Assembly (NCBI GenBank): GCA_009103225.1 | Contig: RHPI01002069.1 | Span: forward strand, 521,378 to 585,377 | DNA length: 64,000 nucleotides | From: Chlorokybus atmophyticus | Lineage: Eukaryota > Streptophyta > Chlorokybophyceae > Chlorokybales > Chlorokybaceae | Direction of reading: 5' to 3' | Shown here: positions 62,384 through 64,000 of the stretch, piece by piece | Position numbering within the stretch: the stretch's first letter is position 1 | Layout: the number at the start of each line of letters is the position of its first letter | Made by a program: the position numbers and the translations under genes | The notes under the pieces: model-generated | Databases searched by the model: none | The model's input: only the letters and a program-made list of their open reading frames with translations | What the model was told of the DNA's origin: nothing

Positions 62384-62560
62384 GCCTCCCCCCTCACTCC
62401 CGCCCTGCCGCCGCCGCCAAGGAGAGCAATTGTGCTGAGCATGTGTCCGGACGTGTTGTGCGAGCCTGCTGGTCGTCGGCGGCGGCGGAGGCGGGGGAGG
62501 TGGGGCAGGAGGAGGAGGGGGAGGAGGAGGAGGAGAGGGTGCGGTAAGGTGCGGGCCGGC
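62384..62560. promoter_or_regulatory. Shared divergent promoter, coiled-coil membrane protein / PPR gene
   Basis: 177 bp between two divergent start codons, strongly GC-rich, with a GGAGGA purine tract at about 62484-62537 that can form unusual DNA structure. Both products have targeting-like N-termini, which would fit co-expression of organellar proteins. Confidence 0.6.
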
Positions 62561-64000
62561 ATGGCGTTGAGGCTGCTGGCTGCGGCAGCTGGGAGGCGAG
62601 GAGCGGGCGCAGCGACTGCAGGTAAAAGCTTGCTGCCGGTCGGCAACAGGGGTCCGCTGTTGGTGTATGTGCAAAGTAGCTAGCATTACGCACATAGTAG
62701 TCGTTCAAGCGCTGATACTGTTAGGCCGTGGAACCGCGCAATAGCTATTTATAATTGGTTTCGTTACCCAAGTTTGCTAGCCAATGCGAACCAACTGCAG
62801 CTTCGCATGCAAATCTGCTTCACAACAGTTTATTGGACGTACAGCAGCGAGCTTGCCGTTGCAAAACGCATGCACCTTCGCATGCACATTTGCATTTGAA
62901 CAATCTTATTAGACATAAAGCAGCTGAGTTGTGATGATTTTAACCAAGGACTGGCCTTCTCGCTTGGCTTGCAGGTGACTGATTGCTGTTCACTCAGTCG
63001 TTGTATGCTGCGACTTGTTCCAGTCACATATCATTGCATGGCTGTCAGCAGGGCTGAATGGTACGGTAGAGGCGTTATGGCAGCGGGGACTACCAGCTGC
63101 TGTTGTTGCAGCATTGCAAACAAGCACGAGCAGCAGCACCAGCAGCAGCAGCTATGCTACGGAGGCATGGCGCAATGTGCAGATCTCAAGGCCATACAAC
63201 ATCCACGAGTACAACCAGCGCATTTTCTACCTCTCTCGTCAAAAGATGTGAGAGCAGCAGAGACCTGCCCATGTCAATGGTGAGACAACGGCTGCTGATG
63301 GTTGTTCCTCCACCTTTGCAGGGCTTATCTCATGGTGGACGTAGTGCGGGACATGATGGCCGATGGCGTGACGCCCACGCGCGACACTTTCCACATGTGC
63401 ATCGCAGCTTGCATGCGCGCGGGCCGACTGCAGGAAGTGTTCTACTATTTCGACTTGATGAAGCGCCTGGCGCTCACGCCGGATGTGAGTGCTGCTTATG
63501 AGCACACACGCTATGCTTGCATCACAGCACCAGTAATATTCTAATGGCCATATCAAAAACTGACCACCTGTTTGGTGTGCTGGCGCTTCAGCTGATCCTA
63601 TACAACACGGTGATGAGTGCCTGCGCCAAAGCTCGCCAGCCAGATGCTGCTTTCCAGGTACTGATTGCAATCAGCTTTCGTCAAGGGAGTCATTGTGCTG
63701 TCCGGTGACTGACTGTGTTTTCATTGCCCACCATAGGTTTTTGAGGAGATCTTACGCTCAGGGCAGAAACCAACAGTCAGGTCGTACACGTCGCTACTGA
63801 GTGCGTGCGCAATAAGCGGAAGCGTGCAAAAGGCGTAAGTGGTCTTTGATGAAATTCTACCAGTTTCCTGCAGCTCATGAGATGGTGTTATAGCGGACGG
63901 AGAAGAGCCTATGACCTGTGTGCACGTGCAGCGAAGAAGTCATGGACTGGATGCGCAACGATGGCTTTCCAACAAACCTGTTCCATATCTCGGTGATGAT
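62561..64000 (+). CDS. Pentatricopeptide-repeat (PPR) protein, organellar, truncated by window end
   Basis: The N-terminal part is visible in six exons: 62561-62621, 63049-63247, 63322-63484, 63592-63657, 63737-63834 and 63932 to the window end; phases agree. It starts with a short Ala/Arg-rich targeting peptide (MALRLLAAAAGRRGAG). PPR units follow, recognised by GVTPTRDTFHMCIAACMRAG, then LILYNTVMSACAKARQPDAA, then PTVRSYTSLLSACAISGSVQ and EEVMDWMRNDGFPTNLFHI. The 35-residue period and the TYN-type starts fit a P-class protein. PPR proteins bind organellar RNA for processing, editing or translation; the target cannot be read from four repeats. A Ser-rich, AGC-repeat-encoded stretch occurs in exon 2. 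The 3' end lies beyond 64000. Confidence 0.88.

Overview
The window looks like nuclear DNA of a green alga (Chlorophyta; class not resolvable from this sequence alone). The reasons are: short exons split by many GT-AG introns; a plant-type plastid thioredoxin y; a plant-type SLH-like plastid protein; a plant-type 78-residue zinc-finger protein; a mitochondrial glycine decarboxylase P-protein; several N-termini that look like organellar targeting peptides; and a chromodomain Ty3/gypsy retrotransposon primed by initiator tRNA-Met. All coding models below were spliced by hand. Almost all of them keep phase across every junction, which is the main support for the exon limits.

Layout, left to right. 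1-1.66 kb: no gene, one tandem 216-bp duplication. 1.66-3.3 kb (-): plastid-targeted short-chain dehydrogenase. 4.26-11.17 kb (-): complete, young chromovirus with 5-bp target-site duplications. 12.4-16.9 kb (-): MCM6 replicative helicase subunit, head-to-head over 241 bp with AASDH (17.1-21.3 kb, +), an NRPS-like adenylation/carrier/PQQ-propeller protein. 23.0-25.7 kb (-): SLH-like plastid membrane protein. 26.8-28.0 kb (+): thioredoxin y. 30.7-34.3 kb (+): ubinuclein-like HIRA-complex subunit. 36.1-37.7 kb (-): BTB-BACK gene that appears broken. 38.3-39.1 kb (-): ribose-5-phosphate isomerase B. 40.5-45.5 kb (-): glycine decarboxylase P-protein. 46.3-47.9 kb (+): TsaE. 48-52.3 kb: long, partly AT-rich stretch with no supported gene. 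52.3-55.4 kb (+): coiled-coil protein. 56.0-56.6 kb (-): small C2H2 protein. 57.0-59.0 kb (+): TrmO-type tRNA methyltransferase. 59.3-60.4 kb: pogo/Tigger transposase relic with terminal-repeat-like motifs. 61.1-62.4 kb (-): unrecognised targeted coiled-coil membrane protein, head-to-head with a PPR gene (62.6 kb to the window end, +). Two assembly gaps (29468-29634 and 46964-47105) abut G or C homopolymers.

Functional links. TsaE and TrmO act in sequence on tRNA position 37 (t6A, then m6t6A). P-protein, RpiB, thioredoxin y and the SLH-like protein fit photorespiratory and plastid carbon metabolism. MCM6 and ubinuclein serve replication and chromatin assembly. Nothing suggests an operon; neighbours are linked mainly by short shared promoters.

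Most unusual items: the chromovirus, whose gag and pol share one frame split by a single UAG, whose chromodomain is out of frame after a G6 run, and whose LTR is nearly a continuous chain of perfect stem-loops; three probable GC-AG introns in three genes; and the decaying BTB-BACK gene.
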